A stretch of DNA of 64,000 nucleotides, taken from Limnohabitans sp. 63ED37-2 (GTDB taxonomy: Bacteria; Pseudomonadota; Gammaproteobacteria; Burkholderiales; Burkholderiaceae_C). Each line of letters opens with the position of its first letter. Position 1 is the stretch's first letter. Below, one piece after another: positions 9,005 through 18,419 of the stretch. The stretch spans positions 1,607,501-1,671,500 of the forward strand of contig NZ_CP011774.1 of NCBI RefSeq assembly GCF_001412535.1, given 5' to 3'. Under the pieces are notes generated by a model. It was not told where the DNA came from, did not search any database, and was given only the letters and a program-made list of their open reading frames with translations. A program made the translations under genes and the position numbers.

Positions 9005-12000
9005 TCAGGCCAACAGTTGCGCGTGCATTTCCTGGACGGAAATCACGTCCAGCTGGTCCATGTACTTCATGCCCTCCACAGCCGCTTCCGCGCCTGCGAT
9101 GGTTGTGAAGGTGGTCACGCGGTTGAGCAAGGCCGAGGTGCGGATGTGGCGCGAGTCGGCAATGGCATTGCGTCGCTCTTCGACCGTGTTGATGACCAGT
9201 ACAACTTCGTTGTTTTTGATCATGTCAACGATGTGCGGGCGGCCTTCGGTCACTTTGTTCACGGTGGCACAGGCCACACCCGCAGCCTCAATGGCAGCGG
9301 CTGTGCCCTTGGTCGCCACCAGCTCAAAGCCCTGGGCCACCAACTGGCGTGCCACTTCGATGGCACGCGCCTTGTCGTTGTTTTTCACCGAGATGAACAC
9401 CTTGCCCGAAGGCGTGCCATCGGCTTTGGTGGGACGTGGCAACTTGGTGCCAGCGCCCATTTGGCTCTTCACAAATGCTTCGCCAAAGGTTTTGCCCACG
9501 CCCATGACTTCGCCTGTGGACTTCATCTCGGGGCCGAGAATCGTATCGACGCCTGGGAACTTCACGAACGGGAACACCGCTTCTTTCACGCTGAAATAAG
9601 GCGGGGTGACTTCTTTGGTGATGCCTTGAGATGCCAGCGTCTGGCCTGCCATGCAACGCGCTGCCACTTTGGCCAACTGGATGCCCGTGGCTTTAGAGAC
9701 ATAGGGCACGGTGCGCGATGCACGTGGGTTGACTTCCAGCACATAGATCACATCTCGGCCGTCCACATGCTGGATGGCGAACTGCACGTTCATCAAACCC
9801 ACCACGTTCAAGGCCCCGGCCATGGCGGCCGATTGGCGCTTGAGCTCGTCCACTGTGGCGGACGACAGTGAGTATGGCGGCAAAGAGCAAGCCGAGTCAC
9901 CGCTGTGCACACCCGCTTGTTCGATGTGTTCCATCACGCCACCAATGAAGGTCTTGCCTTCGGGGTCGCGCAGGCAGTCCACATCGCATTCGATGGCGTC
10001 GTTCAGGAAACGGTCGAGCAGAACAGGCGAGTCGTGCGACACCTTGACCGCTTCGCGCATGTAGCGCTCCAGGTCACGCTGCTCATGCACGATTTCCATG
10101 GCACGGCCACCCAGCACATAGCTGGGGCGCACGACCAAGGGGTAACCCAGGGCGGCGGCTTTTTCCAAAGCCTCGGCTTCGGTGCGAGCTGTGGCGTTCG
10201 GGGGCTGGCGCAAACCGAGGTCTTGCAGCAACTTTTGGAAACGCTCGCGGTCTTCGGCCGCGTCGATCATGTCGGGGCTGGTGCCGATGATGGGGACGCC
10301 CGCGGCTTCCAGGCCCAGCGCCAACTTCAAAGGCGTTTGACCACCGTACTGCACGATGACACCCGTGGGCTTTTCCTTGTCGACGATTTCAAGCACATCT
10401 TCCAAAGTGACTGGCTCGAAGTACAAACGGTCCGAGGTGTCGTAGTCGGTCGACACGGTCTCGGGGTTGCAGTTGACCATGATGGTTTCGTAACCATCTT
10501 CGCGCATGGCCAAGGCAGCATGCACGCAGCAGTAGTCGAACTCGATGCCTTGGCCAATCCGGTTAGGACCGCCACCCAGAACCATGATTTTCTTGTTGGT
10601 GGTGGGTTCAGCTTCGCATTCACCGTTCCCATGGCCCTCATAGCAAGAATACATGTAGGCGGTGTCGGTCGAGAACTCGGCAGCACAGGTGTCCACGCGT
10701 TTGTAAACAGGACGGATGTTCAGCGCGTGGCGACGCTCTCGCACGACATGCTCGGTCGTTTTGAGCAGCTTGGCCAAACGGCGGTCCGAGAAACCCTTCT
10801 TTTTGAGCGCACGGAGTTCGTCGGCCGTGATGGCTTCGAGTGTGGTGGTTTCCAGTTCCAACTCGATCTTCACAATCTCTTCGATCTGCACCAAGAACCA
10901 AGGATCGATCTTGGTCAAGGCAAACACCTCGTCCACGCTCAGGCCCATGGCAAAAGCATCCCCCACGTACCAAATGCGCTCAGGTCCGGGCTCGCCCAGT
11001 TCTTTCTCGAGCACTTCGCGGTCTTGGGTTTTTTCGTTCATGCCGTCCACGCCCACTTCCAAGCCGCGCAGGGCTTTCTGGAAGGACTCTTGGAAGGTGC
11101 GGCCCATGGCCATCACCTCGCCCACCGATTTCATTTGGGTGGTCAAACGGCTGTCGGCTGTCGGGAATTTCTCAAAGGCAAAACGTGGGATCTTGGTGAC
11201 CACGTAGTCGATCGATGGCTCGAAAGAGGCTGGCGTGGCACCGCCCGTGATGTCGTTGCGCAACTCATCCAGCGTGTAACCCACAGCCAGCTTCGCGGCC
11301 ACTTTGGCGATCGGGAAACCGGTCGCTTTGGAAGCCAGTGCCGAAGAGCGCGACACGCGGGGGTTCATCTCAATGACAACCATGCGGCCGTCTTTGGGGT
11401 TGATCGAGAACTGCACGTTCGAGCCGCCCGTGTCCACACCGATTTCGCGCAAAACGGCCAAAGAGGCGTTGCGCAAAATTTGGTATTCCTTGTCGGTCAG
11501 CGTCTGGGCTGGCGCCACCGTGATGGAGTCGCCCGTGTGCACACCCATGGGGTCCAAGTTTTCGATCGAGCAAACGATGATGCAGTTGTCCGCTTTGTCG
11601 CGCACCACTTCCATCTCGTACTCTTTCCAGCCGAGCAAGGATTCTTCGATCAACAACTCGGTGGTGGGCGAAGCCTCCAGACCGCGCTTGCAAATGACTT
11701 CGAATTCTTCGGGGTTGTAGGCAATGCCGCCGCCCGTGCCGCCCAAGGTAAAACTGGGGCGAATGACGGTGGGGAAGCCCAAAGTCTTTTGCACGTCCCA
11801 CGCTTCTTCCATGCTGTGGGCGATGCCGGAGCGAGCAGACCCCAGACCAATCTTGGTCATGGCGTCCTTGAACTTCAGACGGTCTTCGGCTTTGTCAATG
11901 GCTTCGGGTGTGGCGCCGATCAGCTCGACTTTGTATTTTTCGAGCACGCCGTGGTGCCACAAGTCCAAAGCGCAGTTGAGCGCGGTCTGGCCACCCATGG

Positions 12001-12265
12001 TGGGCAAGATGGCATCAGGGCGCTCTTTGGCGATGATCTTCTCAACCGTCTGCCAAGTGATGGGCTCGATGTAGGTCACGTCGGCCGTGGCCGGGTCGGT
12101 CATGATCGTCGCAGGGTTGCTGTTGATCAGGATGACTTTGTAGCCCTCTTCGCGCAAAGCTTTGCAGGCCTGCACGCCGGAGTAATCGAACTCACAGGCC
12201 TGACCAATGATGATCGGGCCTGCGCCAATGATGAGAATGCTTTTTAGGTCGGTGCGCTTTGGCAT
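9005..12265 (-). CDS. carB: Carbamoyl-phosphate synthase, large subunit
   Basis: Makes carbamoyl phosphate from bicarbonate, ammonia (tunnelled from CarA) and two ATP, for pyrimidine and arginine synthesis. The protein is 1086 aa, the normal length. Its two homologous ATP-grasp halves are visible as duplicated motifs: NPRVSRSSALASKATG in the first half and NPRASRTVPYVSKATG in the second. A C-terminal MGS-like allosteric domain follows (about the last 140 residues, VATKGTAAAIEAAGV). Its ATG shares one base with the carA stop (TAATG), so the two are translationally coupled. The gene directly abuts carA, without the intervening gene seen in some relatives. Confidence 0.98.
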   Translation of the reverse strand: MPKRTDLKSILIIGAGPIIIGQACEFDYSGVQACKALREEGYKVILINSNPATIMTDPATADVTYIEPITWQTVEKIIAKERPDAILPTMGGQTALNCALDLWHHGVLEKYKVELIGATPEAIDKAEDRLKFKDAMTKIGLGSARSGIAHSMEEAWDVQKTLGFPTVIRPSFTLGGTGGGIAYNPEEFEVICKRGLEASPTTELLIEESLLGWKEYEMEVVRDKADNCIIVCSIENLDPMGVHTGDSITVAPAQTLTDKEYQILRNASLAVLREIGVDTGGSNVQFSINPKDGRMVVIEMNPRVSRSSALASKATGFPIAKVAAKLAVGYTLDELRNDITGGATPASFEPSIDYVVTKIPRFAFEKFPTADSRLTTQMKSVGEVMAMGRTFQESFQKALRGLEVGVDGMNEKTQDREVLEKELGEPGPERIWYVGDAFAMGLSVDEVFALTKIDPWFLVQIEEIVKIELELETTTLEAITADELRALKKKGFSDRRLAKLLKTTEHVVRERRHALNIRPVYKRVDTCAAEFSTDTAYMYSCYEGHGNGECEAEPTTNKKIMVLGGGPNRIGQGIEFDYCCVHAALAMREDGYETIMVNCNPETVSTDYDTSDRLYFEPVTLEDVLEIVDKEKPTGVIVQYGGQTPLKLALGLEAAGVPIIGTSPDMIDAAEDRERFQKLLQDLGLRQPPNATARTEAEALEKAAALGYPLVVRPSYVLGGRAMEIVHEQRDLERYMREAVKVSHDSPVLLDRFLNDAIECDVDCLRDPEGKTFIGGVMEHIEQAGVHSGDSACSLPPYSLSSATVDELKRQSAAMAGALNVVGLMNVQFAIQHVDGRDVIYVLEVNPRASRTVPYVSKATGIQLAKVAARCMAGQTLASQGITKEVTPPYFSVKEAVFPFVKFPGVDTILGPEMKSTGEVMGVGKTFGEAFVKSQMGAGTKLPRPTKADGTPSGKVFISVKNNDKARAIEVARQLVAQGFELVATKGTAAAIEAAGVACATVNKVTEGRPHIVDMIKNNEVVLVINTVEERRNAIADSRHIRTSALLNRVTTFTTIAGAEAAVEGMKYMDQLDVISVQEMHAQLLA

Positions 12266-13428
12266 TATTTTTTCTCCATCAGCTTGATGAAGCGGTCAAA
12301 GAGGTAAGCAATGTCGTGGGGGCCAGGCGATGCTTCGGGGTGACCCTGGAAGCAGAATGCGGGCTTGTCGGTGCGGGCCAAGCCCTGTAAGGTGCCGTCA
12401 AACAAAGACACGTGGGTGGCACGCAAGTTGGCGGGCAAGGATTTTTCGTCCACCGCAAAACCGTGGTTTTGGCTGGTGATGGACACCCGGCCGGAATCCA
12501 AGTCTTTCACGGGGTGGTTCGCGCCGTGGTGGCCAAACTTCATCTTGAAGGTCTTGGCGCCGCTGGCCAAAGCCATAATCTGGTGCCCCAGACAAATGCC
12601 GAATGTCGGGATACCGGTTTCGATCAACTCGGCCGCAGCAACAATCGCGTAGTCACAGGGCTGTGGGTCACCAGGACCGTTGGACAAAAAGATGCCGTCA
12701 GGCTTGTGCTTGAGCACCTCAGCTGCTGGGGTCTTGGCAGGCACCACGGTGACTTTGCAGCCGCGCTCAGCCAGCATGCGCAAGATGTTTTTCTTCACAC
12801 CGAAGTCATAGGCCACCACATGGAACTTGGGGGCGGTCTGCGTGCCATAACCGGCACCCAGTTGCCACTCGGATTGGGTCCAGTCGTAAGGCTGGGCCAC
12901 GGTGACTTTTTGCGCCAAATCGAGACCCGCCATGTTGGGGGCCGCCTTGGCTGCGGCAATCGCCTGGTCAATCACCGCTTGGGTGACCGCTTGGCCTTTG
13001 GCCAGACCCACGATGGCACCGTTTTGGGCACCCTGGGTGCGCAAGATGCGGGTCAGTTGGCGGGTGTCGATGTTGGCAATGGCCACTGTGCCCGCATCCA
13101 CCAGGTAGGACGACAAGGTTTGGCTGGAGCGGAAGTTGCTCGCCACCAAAGGCAAGTCTTTGATGATCAGACCAGCGGCATGGACTTTGTCGGATTCGAT
13201 GTCTTCCACGTTGACGCCGTAATTGCCGATGTGCGGGTACGTCAGGGTGACGATCTGCTGGCAATAGCTGGGGTCGGTGAGGATTTCTTGGTAGCCGGTG
13301 AGCGAGGTGTTGAACACCACTTCGCCGACGGTGGAGCCGGTGGCTCCGATCGAATTGCCGATAAAGACCGTGCCGTCTGCAAGCGCCAAGATGGCGGGCG
13401 GGAAGGTTCCCTGAAGAGACAAAAGCAC
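12265..13428 (-). CDS. carA: Carbamoyl-phosphate synthase, small subunit (glutamine amidotransferase)
   Basis: Hydrolyses glutamine and passes ammonia to CarB. The protein is 387 aa if started at the GTG at 13428, which has GGAGA six bases upstream and gives the family N-terminus (M)LLSLQGTFPPAILALADG; the ATG 12 codons further upstream lacks that context. The class I glutamine amidotransferase domain is in the C-terminal half, with nucleophile Cys in FGICLGHQIMALA and the His/Glu pair in FCFQGHPEASPGP. The TAATG overlap with carB shows an operon. Confidence 0.96.
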   Translation of the reverse strand: MLLSLQGTFPPAILALADGTVFIGNSIGATGSTVGEVVFNTSLTGYQEILTDPSYCQQIVTLTYPHIGNYGVNVEDIESDKVHAAGLIIKDLPLVASNFRSSQTLSSYLVDAGTVAIANIDTRQLTRILRTQGAQNGAIVGLAKGQAVTQAVIDQAIAAAKAAPNMAGLDLAQKVTVAQPYDWTQSEWQLGAGYGTQTAPKFHVVAYDFGVKKNILRMLAERGCKVTVVPAKTPAAEVLKHKPDGIFLSNGPGDPQPCDYAIVAAAELIETGIPTFGICLGHQIMALASGAKTFKMKFGHHGANHPVKDLDSGRVSITSQNHGFAVDEKSLPANLRATHVSLFDGTLQGLARTDKPAFCFQGHPEASPGPHDIAYLFDRFIKLMEKK

Positions 13429-13464
13429 TGGGTTCTCCGGAATAGTTCGGGTACGCCTCAGCAC

Positions 13465-13562
13465 TCACCAGAGATATATCTCTTTTTGGCTGCTTGTTCG
13501 AGGATTGGGCCTATGATGGACTGTGGCGTACAGGTTGATGCGGGAAAGCCTCTCATTATAGC
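13465..13562 (-). promoter_or_regulatory. Candidate carAB promoter and leader with a perfect palindrome
   Basis: The minus strand carries a consensus -10 TATAAT (13560-13555); I see no convincing -35 at 16-18 bp. The leader contains a perfect 14-base palindrome, AGAGATATATCTCT (13469-13482), unlike the GC-rich surroundings. A role in pyrimidine or arginine control of carAB is inference only. Confidence 0.4.
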
Positions 13563-13626
13563 TGAGGACCGCTAGTAAACCCTGACAATTCACGCAGTTT
13601 GACCCTGCAACCGAACCACAAATGCC

Positions 13627-14400
13627 TCAGGGACCTGCCGTGGCGCTGGCGTGCAGGCAAATGGCCGCTGCCGTGGCCACATTGAGCGACTCTTCCCCGC
13701 CAGGCTGGGCAATGCGAACCTGGTGCCGGGCCTGGGCCATCAGGCTGGCGCTGACGCCCTGCCCTTCGTGACCAAAAACCCATGCACACTTTTGGGGCAA
13801 ATCACCGGCTTGCAGCAAGGCGTGCAAAAACGGCCCCTCGTGGGAGCTGGTGGTAAGCAAGGGCACCCGCAAAGCCGTCACATCGGTCTCGCTGAGGGCT
13901 TCCACCAAATGCAGACCAAAATGCGCCCCCATGCCCGAACGCAGCACCTTGGGTGACCACAAGGCCGCCGTGCCCTTGATGGCCAGAACCTGGCGGTAAC
14001 CAAAAGCCGAGGCACAACGCAAAATGGCCCCCACATTGCCTGCGTCCTGCAAACGGTCCAGCACCACGGTGGCGGCATCTGGCAACACCTCATGAGCTGC
14101 TTGCCACGCCACCACAAAGCCCATGCGGGCCGGTGACTCCAGGCCACTCAGGCTGGCGAACAAGGCATCGGGCACCACAAAGGTCTGATCTGTCAGCCCC
14201 TGCCATTCCTCGCCCTGCTCGGCTTGAAACGACTCGGTCAGCACCACCTGCTGCGGTCGCACACCGCGTTGCAAGGCAGCGCGGCACAGGTGATCGCCTT
14301 CCAACCAGAATTGCCCCGCCTTGCGGTAAGCCGTGCTGTCCTGGGCCAAGCGCCGCCAGGCTTTGAGCTGCGGGTTGTCTCGCGAGCTGATGGGTTTCAT
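13627..14400 (-). CDS. TrmH/SpoU-family RNA 2'-O-methyltransferase
   Basis: SPOUT-class RNA ribose methyltransferase, 257 aa. The N-terminal substrate-binding domain begins ISSRDNPQLKAWRRLA. The catalytic SpoU domain shows the three classic motifs: LDRLQDAGNVGAILRCA (motif 1), AWVFGHEGQGVS (motif 2) and GGEESLNVATAAAICLHA (motif 3), which form the SAM-binding knot. The exact target, rRNA or tRNA, cannot be read from the sequence. The start ATG overlaps the rnhB stop by four bases (ATGA), so it is the last gene of the lpx-rnhB operon. Confidence 0.93.
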   Translation of the reverse strand: MKPISSRDNPQLKAWRRLAQDSTAYRKAGQFWLEGDHLCRAALQRGVRPQQVVLTESFQAEQGEEWQGLTDQTFVVPDALFASLSGLESPARMGFVVAWQAAHEVLPDAATVVLDRLQDAGNVGAILRCASAFGYRQVLAIKGTAALWSPKVLRSGMGAHFGLHLVEALSETDVTALRVPLLTTSSHEGPFLHALLQAGDLPQKCAWVFGHEGQGVSASLMAQARHQVRIAQPGGEESLNVATAAAICLHASATAGP

Positions 14401-15014
14401 CGAACACTCCTGGCCACCGGGGCAAATGTCATGCGGTGGCAGTCGGCCGGGCCATGCGCTTGCAAGGCGGCCAGATGCTGCGCGGTGCCATAGCCCTTGT
14501 GCTGGTCAAACCCATACAAGGGGTACTGATGGTGCATCGCGTCGCACAAACGGTCGCGGTGCACTTTGGCCAAAATGGAAGCGGCCGAGATGGCGGGCAC
14601 CAGCGCGTCGCCTTGGACGATGGCCTCGGCACGAATGGACAAGGTGGGCAAGCGGTTGCCATCAACCAGCACCAATTTGGGCGGCAAACGCAAAGCCTCT
14701 ACCGCCCGCTTCATGGCCAGCAAGGTGGCTTGCAAGATGTTGATTTGGTCTATTTCCTGCACACTGGCCTCGGCAATCGCAAAACACAGGGCCCGCGCCC
14801 GGATTTCGTCAAACAGGGCTTCGCGGCGTTTGGCGGTGAGTTTTTTGGAGTCGTTCAGCCCTTGAATGGGATTCAATTCGTCCAAGATCACCGCTGCCGC
14901 CACCACAGGACCCGCCAGCGGTCCGCGCCCGGCCTCGTCCACGCCTGCTGTCAAGCCTGAAACAGGAAAATGCAAAGCGGACTGCTCAGCGAGAAAGGAC
15001 TTTTTCGAGGGCAT
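14397..15014 (-). CDS. rnhB: Ribonuclease HII
   Basis: Endonuclease that cleaves the RNA strand of RNA-DNA hybrids and single ribonucleotides in DNA. The protein is 205 aa from the ATG at 15014 (MPSKKSFLAEQS). The catalytic acidic cluster is in GVDEAGRGPLAGPV (Asp-Glu), with later Asp residues in LVDGN and in ASILAKVHRD. It overlaps the 3' end of lpxB by 29 bases and the downstream methyltransferase by four, typical of the lpxA-lpxB-rnhB cluster. Confidence 0.96.
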   Translation of the reverse strand: MPSKKSFLAEQSALHFPVSGLTAGVDEAGRGPLAGPVVAAAVILDELNPIQGLNDSKKLTAKRREALFDEIRARALCFAIAEASVQEIDQINILQATLLAMKRAVEALRLPPKLVLVDGNRLPTLSIRAEAIVQGDALVPAISAASILAKVHRDRLCDAMHHQYPLYGFDQHKGYGTAQHLAALQAHGPADCHRMTFAPVARSVR

Positions 15015-16164
15015 GGGTCGCAAGTTTTGCGGTGTCACACTGCAAAGTGAGGTGCAATTGTTCAAAACGGGATTGCAAAGCATCCACGCGGTCAGGTGCA
15101 GACAACCAGTCCAAACAAGCCTTGGCCAGGGCCTCGGGCGTGCAACGGTCCTGCAAAAATTCGGGCACCACAAAGTCCTCGCTGAGGATGTTGGGCAAAC
15201 CCACCCAAGGCTGCAGTTGCTGGCGCTTCATGATCTGCCAGCTGAGCCAGTTCATGTGGTAACCAATCACCATGGGGCGCTTGAACAAAGCCGCCTCGAG
15301 CGTGGCTGTGCCGCTGGCAATCAAGGTCACGTCACATGCTGCCAAAGCCCTGTGTGACTGGCCTTGAATCAAATACAAACCCGGCAGACCGCCTTGCGCA
15401 TCGACCAGCGCCTGGATGCGTGGCAACAAGCTGGGGATGGCGGGCAACACAAATTGCAGCGCAGGGTTTTGTCGCTGCATGAGCTGAGCGGCCTGCACAA
15501 AGCGGGGCGTCAGGTGTTCGATTTCGGACAGCCTGCTGCCGGGCAAAAGCGCCACCACGGGCCTTTGTCCATCCAAGCCCAAGGTTTGACGGGCGGCCGT
15601 GCGGTCCGGGTGCATGGGGATGGTTTGCGCCGATGGGTGCCCCACATAGGTGGCCTGCACCCCAGCTTTGGCCAACAGGGCTGGCTCAAACGGAAAAATG
15701 CAGAGCATGTGGTCCACACTGCGACGGATTTTCTCCATCCGCTCAGGGCGCCAAGCCCAAATCGATGGGCACACAAAATGCACGGTGGGAATGCCTTCAG
15801 CTTTGAGCCGAGCTTCCAGATCGAGGTTGAAATCGGGCGCATCCACCCCGATGAACAGATCGGGCGGCTGGGCCAGCAAACGTTGACGCAGCTGATCGCG
15901 GATGGCGACGATGCCCCGGTAATGGCGCAACACCTCGACATAACCACGCACGGCCAATTTTTCGTGTGGCCACCACGCGTCAAAACCTTGCGCCTGCATC
16001 CGTGGCCCACCAATGCCAACACCCTGAGCCTGAGGCCAGTGCATCTGCATGCCCTGAATCAGCAAACCCGCGAGCAAATCCCCAGAGGCTTCGCCAGCCA
16101 CCATGGCAAAGGACAAAGCCCCCGCAGGGGCTTTGAGCACGGGCAAATCCGATAGATGTGTCAA
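14986..16164 (-). CDS. lpxB: Lipid-A-disaccharide synthase
   Basis: Glycosyltransferase (family GT19) joining UDP-2,3-diacylglucosamine and lipid X to form the lipid A disaccharide at the inner membrane. The protein is 392 aa, normal for the family. Motifs include MVAGEASGDLLAG near the N-terminus, FIGVDAPDFNLDLE in the middle, and LPGSRLSEIEHL and IASGTATLEAALF in the C-terminal nucleotide-sugar domain. Its ATG overlaps the lpxA stop by four bases. Confidence 0.97.
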   Translation of the reverse strand: MTHLSDLPVLKAPAGALSFAMVAGEASGDLLAGLLIQGMQMHWPQAQGVGIGGPRMQAQGFDAWWPHEKLAVRGYVEVLRHYRGIVAIRDQLRQRLLAQPPDLFIGVDAPDFNLDLEARLKAEGIPTVHFVCPSIWAWRPERMEKIRRSVDHMLCIFPFEPALLAKAGVQATYVGHPSAQTIPMHPDRTAARQTLGLDGQRPVVALLPGSRLSEIEHLTPRFVQAAQLMQRQNPALQFVLPAIPSLLPRIQALVDAQGGLPGLYLIQGQSHRALAACDVTLIASGTATLEAALFKRPMVIGYHMNWLSWQIMKRQQLQPWVGLPNILSEDFVVPEFLQDRCTPEALAKACLDWLSAPDRVDALQSRFEQLHLTLQCDTAKLATHALEKVLSR

Positions 16165-16955
16165 CGCACGATCCCGCGCTGGGGTGAAGCGGCCTGCAAA
16201 AAGCCCAGCATCATGTCCACATCGGGCTGGGCCTCGGGCTTTTCCAAGGCCAAAGCGCCAATGCGGGTCATGGCATCGCCGAGCGACAAGCCATCACGGT
16301 ACAAAGCTTTGTGCATGGCCTTGACGGCGCTGATGCGTTCTGCAGAAAAGCCCCTGCGGCGCAAACCTTCAAAGTTCATCGACCGAGCTTGGGCTGGCTG
16401 GCCTTGCGCCATCACAAAAGGCGGCAGGTCGGCAAACAGCAAAGAGTTCATGGCCGTGAAACTGTGCGCCCCGATGCGGCAAAACTGGTGCACCACGGTG
16501 AAGCCACCCAAAATCACCCAGTCATCAACGACCACATGTCCGGCCAGTTGCGTGTTGTTGGCAAAGATCGTGTGGTTGCCCACTTGGCAGTCGTGCGCCA
16601 AATGCACATAAGCCATGATCCAGTTGTCGTTGCCCACCGAGGTCACGGCCCGGTCGCCAGGCGAGCCGATGTTGAAGGTGCAAAACTCGCGGATGGTATT
16701 GCGGTCACCGATCACCAACTCACAAGGCTCGTTGTTGTACTTCTTGTCCTGGGGCACAGCGCCAAGCGAGTTGAACTGGAAAATCCGGTTGTCGCTGCCA
16801 ATGGTGGTGTGGCCCTCGATCACGCAGTGGCTGGCCACCGTGGTTCCGGCGCCGAGGCGCACATGCGGCCCGATCACGGTGTAAGGCCCAACACTCACCG
16901 ATGAATCAAGTTCTGCCCCCGGGCTGATGATGGCCGTTGGATGGATCTTGCTCAT
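16161..16955 (-). CDS. lpxA: UDP-N-acetylglucosamine acyltransferase
   Basis: First committed step of lipid A synthesis, transferring 3-hydroxyacyl from acyl carrier protein to UDP-GlcNAc. The protein is 264 aa from the ATG at 16955 (MSKIHPTAIISPGAELD). Left-handed beta-helix hexapeptide repeats run through about residues 1-190, and the helical C-terminal domain follows. The catalytic His lies in the region AYVHLAHDCQVGNHTIFAN. It is five bases downstream of fabZ and coupled to lpxB. Confidence 0.97.
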   Translation of the reverse strand: MSKIHPTAIISPGAELDSSVSVGPYTVIGPHVRLGAGTTVASHCVIEGHTTIGSDNRIFQFNSLGAVPQDKKYNNEPCELVIGDRNTIREFCTFNIGSPGDRAVTSVGNDNWIMAYVHLAHDCQVGNHTIFANNTQLAGHVVVDDWVILGGFTVVHQFCRIGAHSFTAMNSLLFADLPPFVMAQGQPAQARSMNFEGLRRRGFSAERISAVKAMHKALYRDGLSLGDAMTRIGALALEKPEAQPDVDMMLGFLQAASPQRGIVR

Positions 16956-16960
16956 GTGAC

Positions 16961-17413
16961 TCAAGCCTGAGGAATTTTCCGCATGGTGCACATCAACTCG
17001 GCCTCGGTCGCGATCTCATCGCCCACCTTGGCGCGTGCCTTGAACTTGAAAATGCCGGCTTTCATCCGGTCGAGCTCAACTTCCAAGATGAGCTGATCAC
17101 CGGGCTCCACCGGGCGTTTGAATCGGGCGCCGTCGATGCCGGCAAAGTAATACACAGTCTGGTCATCGGGTGTCTCACCCAAGGTGTCAAAGGCCAGCAA
17201 GGCTGCGGCTTGGGCCAGGGCTTCCAGCATCAACACACCCGGCATCACAGGACGGTGGGGAAAGTGACCCTGGAAATGGGGCTCATTGATCGACACGTTT
17301 TTTAGCGCTTTGATGCGAACGCCTTTTTCGAGTTCGAGCACGCGGTCCACCAGCAAAATGGGGTAGCGGTGCGGCAGCTGTTTGAGAATTTTGTGGATGT
17401 CCATCATGGTCAT
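16961..17413 (-). CDS. fabZ: 3-hydroxyacyl-[acyl-carrier-protein] dehydratase FabZ
   Basis: Dehydrates 3-hydroxyacyl-ACP in fatty acid elongation, competing with LpxA and LpxD for the same substrate class. The protein is 150 aa with a hot-dog fold. The catalytic His is in FQGHFPHRPVMPGVL and the Glu is in MLEALAQAAALLAF. The ATG at 17413 overlaps the lpxD stop (ATGA); two further in-frame ATGs close behind it could also be used. Confidence 0.96.
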   Translation of the reverse strand: MTMMDIHKILKQLPHRYPILLVDRVLELEKGVRIKALKNVSINEPHFQGHFPHRPVMPGVLMLEALAQAAALLAFDTLGETPDDQTVYYFAGIDGARFKRPVEPGDQLILEVELDRMKAGIFKFKARAKVGDEIATEAELMCTMRKIPQA

Positions 17414-18396
17414 ATTTCCTTGTTATTTTGAATGTGGGCCTCGAGAGCCTTGAGGCGATCCCGCAATCGGGACAATTGTTTGAGGCTGGCAGCGTTCTTT
17501 TCCCAGCTGGCGTTGCTGTCCAAAGGGAACATGCCAGTGTATTGCCCAGGTTGCAAAATCGAACGGGTCACCACAGAAGCTGCCGAAATGTGCACATGGT
17601 CGGCCAGCGTCAAGTGCCCCAACACCACAGCCCCACCGCCCACCGTGCAATGGGCACCAATGCGGGCACTGCCCGCGACGCCAACGCAACCGGCCATGGC
17701 CGTGTGGGCGCCGATGTGGACGTTGTGGCCAATCTGGATCAGGTTGTCGAGCTTGACCCCGTTTTGAATGACCGTGTCTTCAAGTGCGCCCCGGTCAATA
17801 CAGGTGTTTGCGCCGATTTCCACATCGTCGCCAATGCGCACGGCGCCCAGCTGTTCAATCTTTTCCCATTGGCCTTTATGCTGTGCAAAACCAAAACCAT
17901 CGGCACCCACCACCACGCCCGAGTGCAAGATGCATCGCTCTCCCACCACGCAGCCTTCAGACAAAGTCACGCGCGACTTGAGGACCGTGCCTGAGCCGAC
18001 CTTGGTACCTCGCTCAAGCACACACAAAGGGCCAATGACCGCATCCTCGGCCACCCAAGCGAGCGGATCAATCACAGCAGAGGGATGGATTCGAGGCCCC
18101 GCCTGGGGTTGATGGATCTGCTTCCACAAACGGGTCAGACGCGCAAAATACAGGTAAGGGTCGTCAGTGACGATGGCCGATCGCCCCTGACTGGCCAAAG
18201 CTTCAAAAGCAGGCGCCACGATCACACAACCGGCTTGGCTGGCCTCGAGTTGGCTCTGGTATTTGGGGTGGCTGAGAAAACTGATCTGGTCATGCCCGGC
18301 CGACTGCAAAGGGGCCAAGCCGGCGATGACCCAATCGGGGTCCCCGCACAAACGCCCACCCAGCCGATCGACCAAAGAGGCAAGCGTCAAAGACAC
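17410..18396 (-). CDS. lpxD: UDP-3-O-(3-hydroxyacyl)glucosamine N-acyltransferase
   Basis: Third step of lipid A synthesis, adding the N-linked 3-hydroxyacyl chain. The protein is 328 aa. The N-terminal uridine-binding domain (ISFLSHPKYQSQL) is followed by left-handed beta-helix hexapeptides, and the catalytic His is in NLIQIGHNVHIGAHT. A short C-terminal helix ends the protein. It lies between skp (23 bp upstream) and fabZ (4-base overlap). Confidence 0.96.
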   Translation of the reverse strand: MSLTLASLVDRLGGRLCGDPDWVIAGLAPLQSAGHDQISFLSHPKYQSQLEASQAGCVIVAPAFEALASQGRSAIVTDDPYLYFARLTRLWKQIHQPQAGPRIHPSAVIDPLAWVAEDAVIGPLCVLERGTKVGSGTVLKSRVTLSEGCVVGERCILHSGVVVGADGFGFAQHKGQWEKIEQLGAVRIGDDVEIGANTCIDRGALEDTVIQNGVKLDNLIQIGHNVHIGAHTAMAGCVGVAGSARIGAHCTVGGGAVVLGHLTLADHVHISAASVVTRSILQPGQYTGMFPLDSNASWEKNAASLKQLSRLRDRLKALEAHIQNNKEI

Positions 18397-18419
18397 AGGA
18401 TCAAACGCTTCAAATTCGC

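Noticed and set aside
9905..12247. 780-codon open frame antisense to carB
   Set aside because: Long only because the GC-rich codons of carB leave few stops on the complement; no domain or start site.
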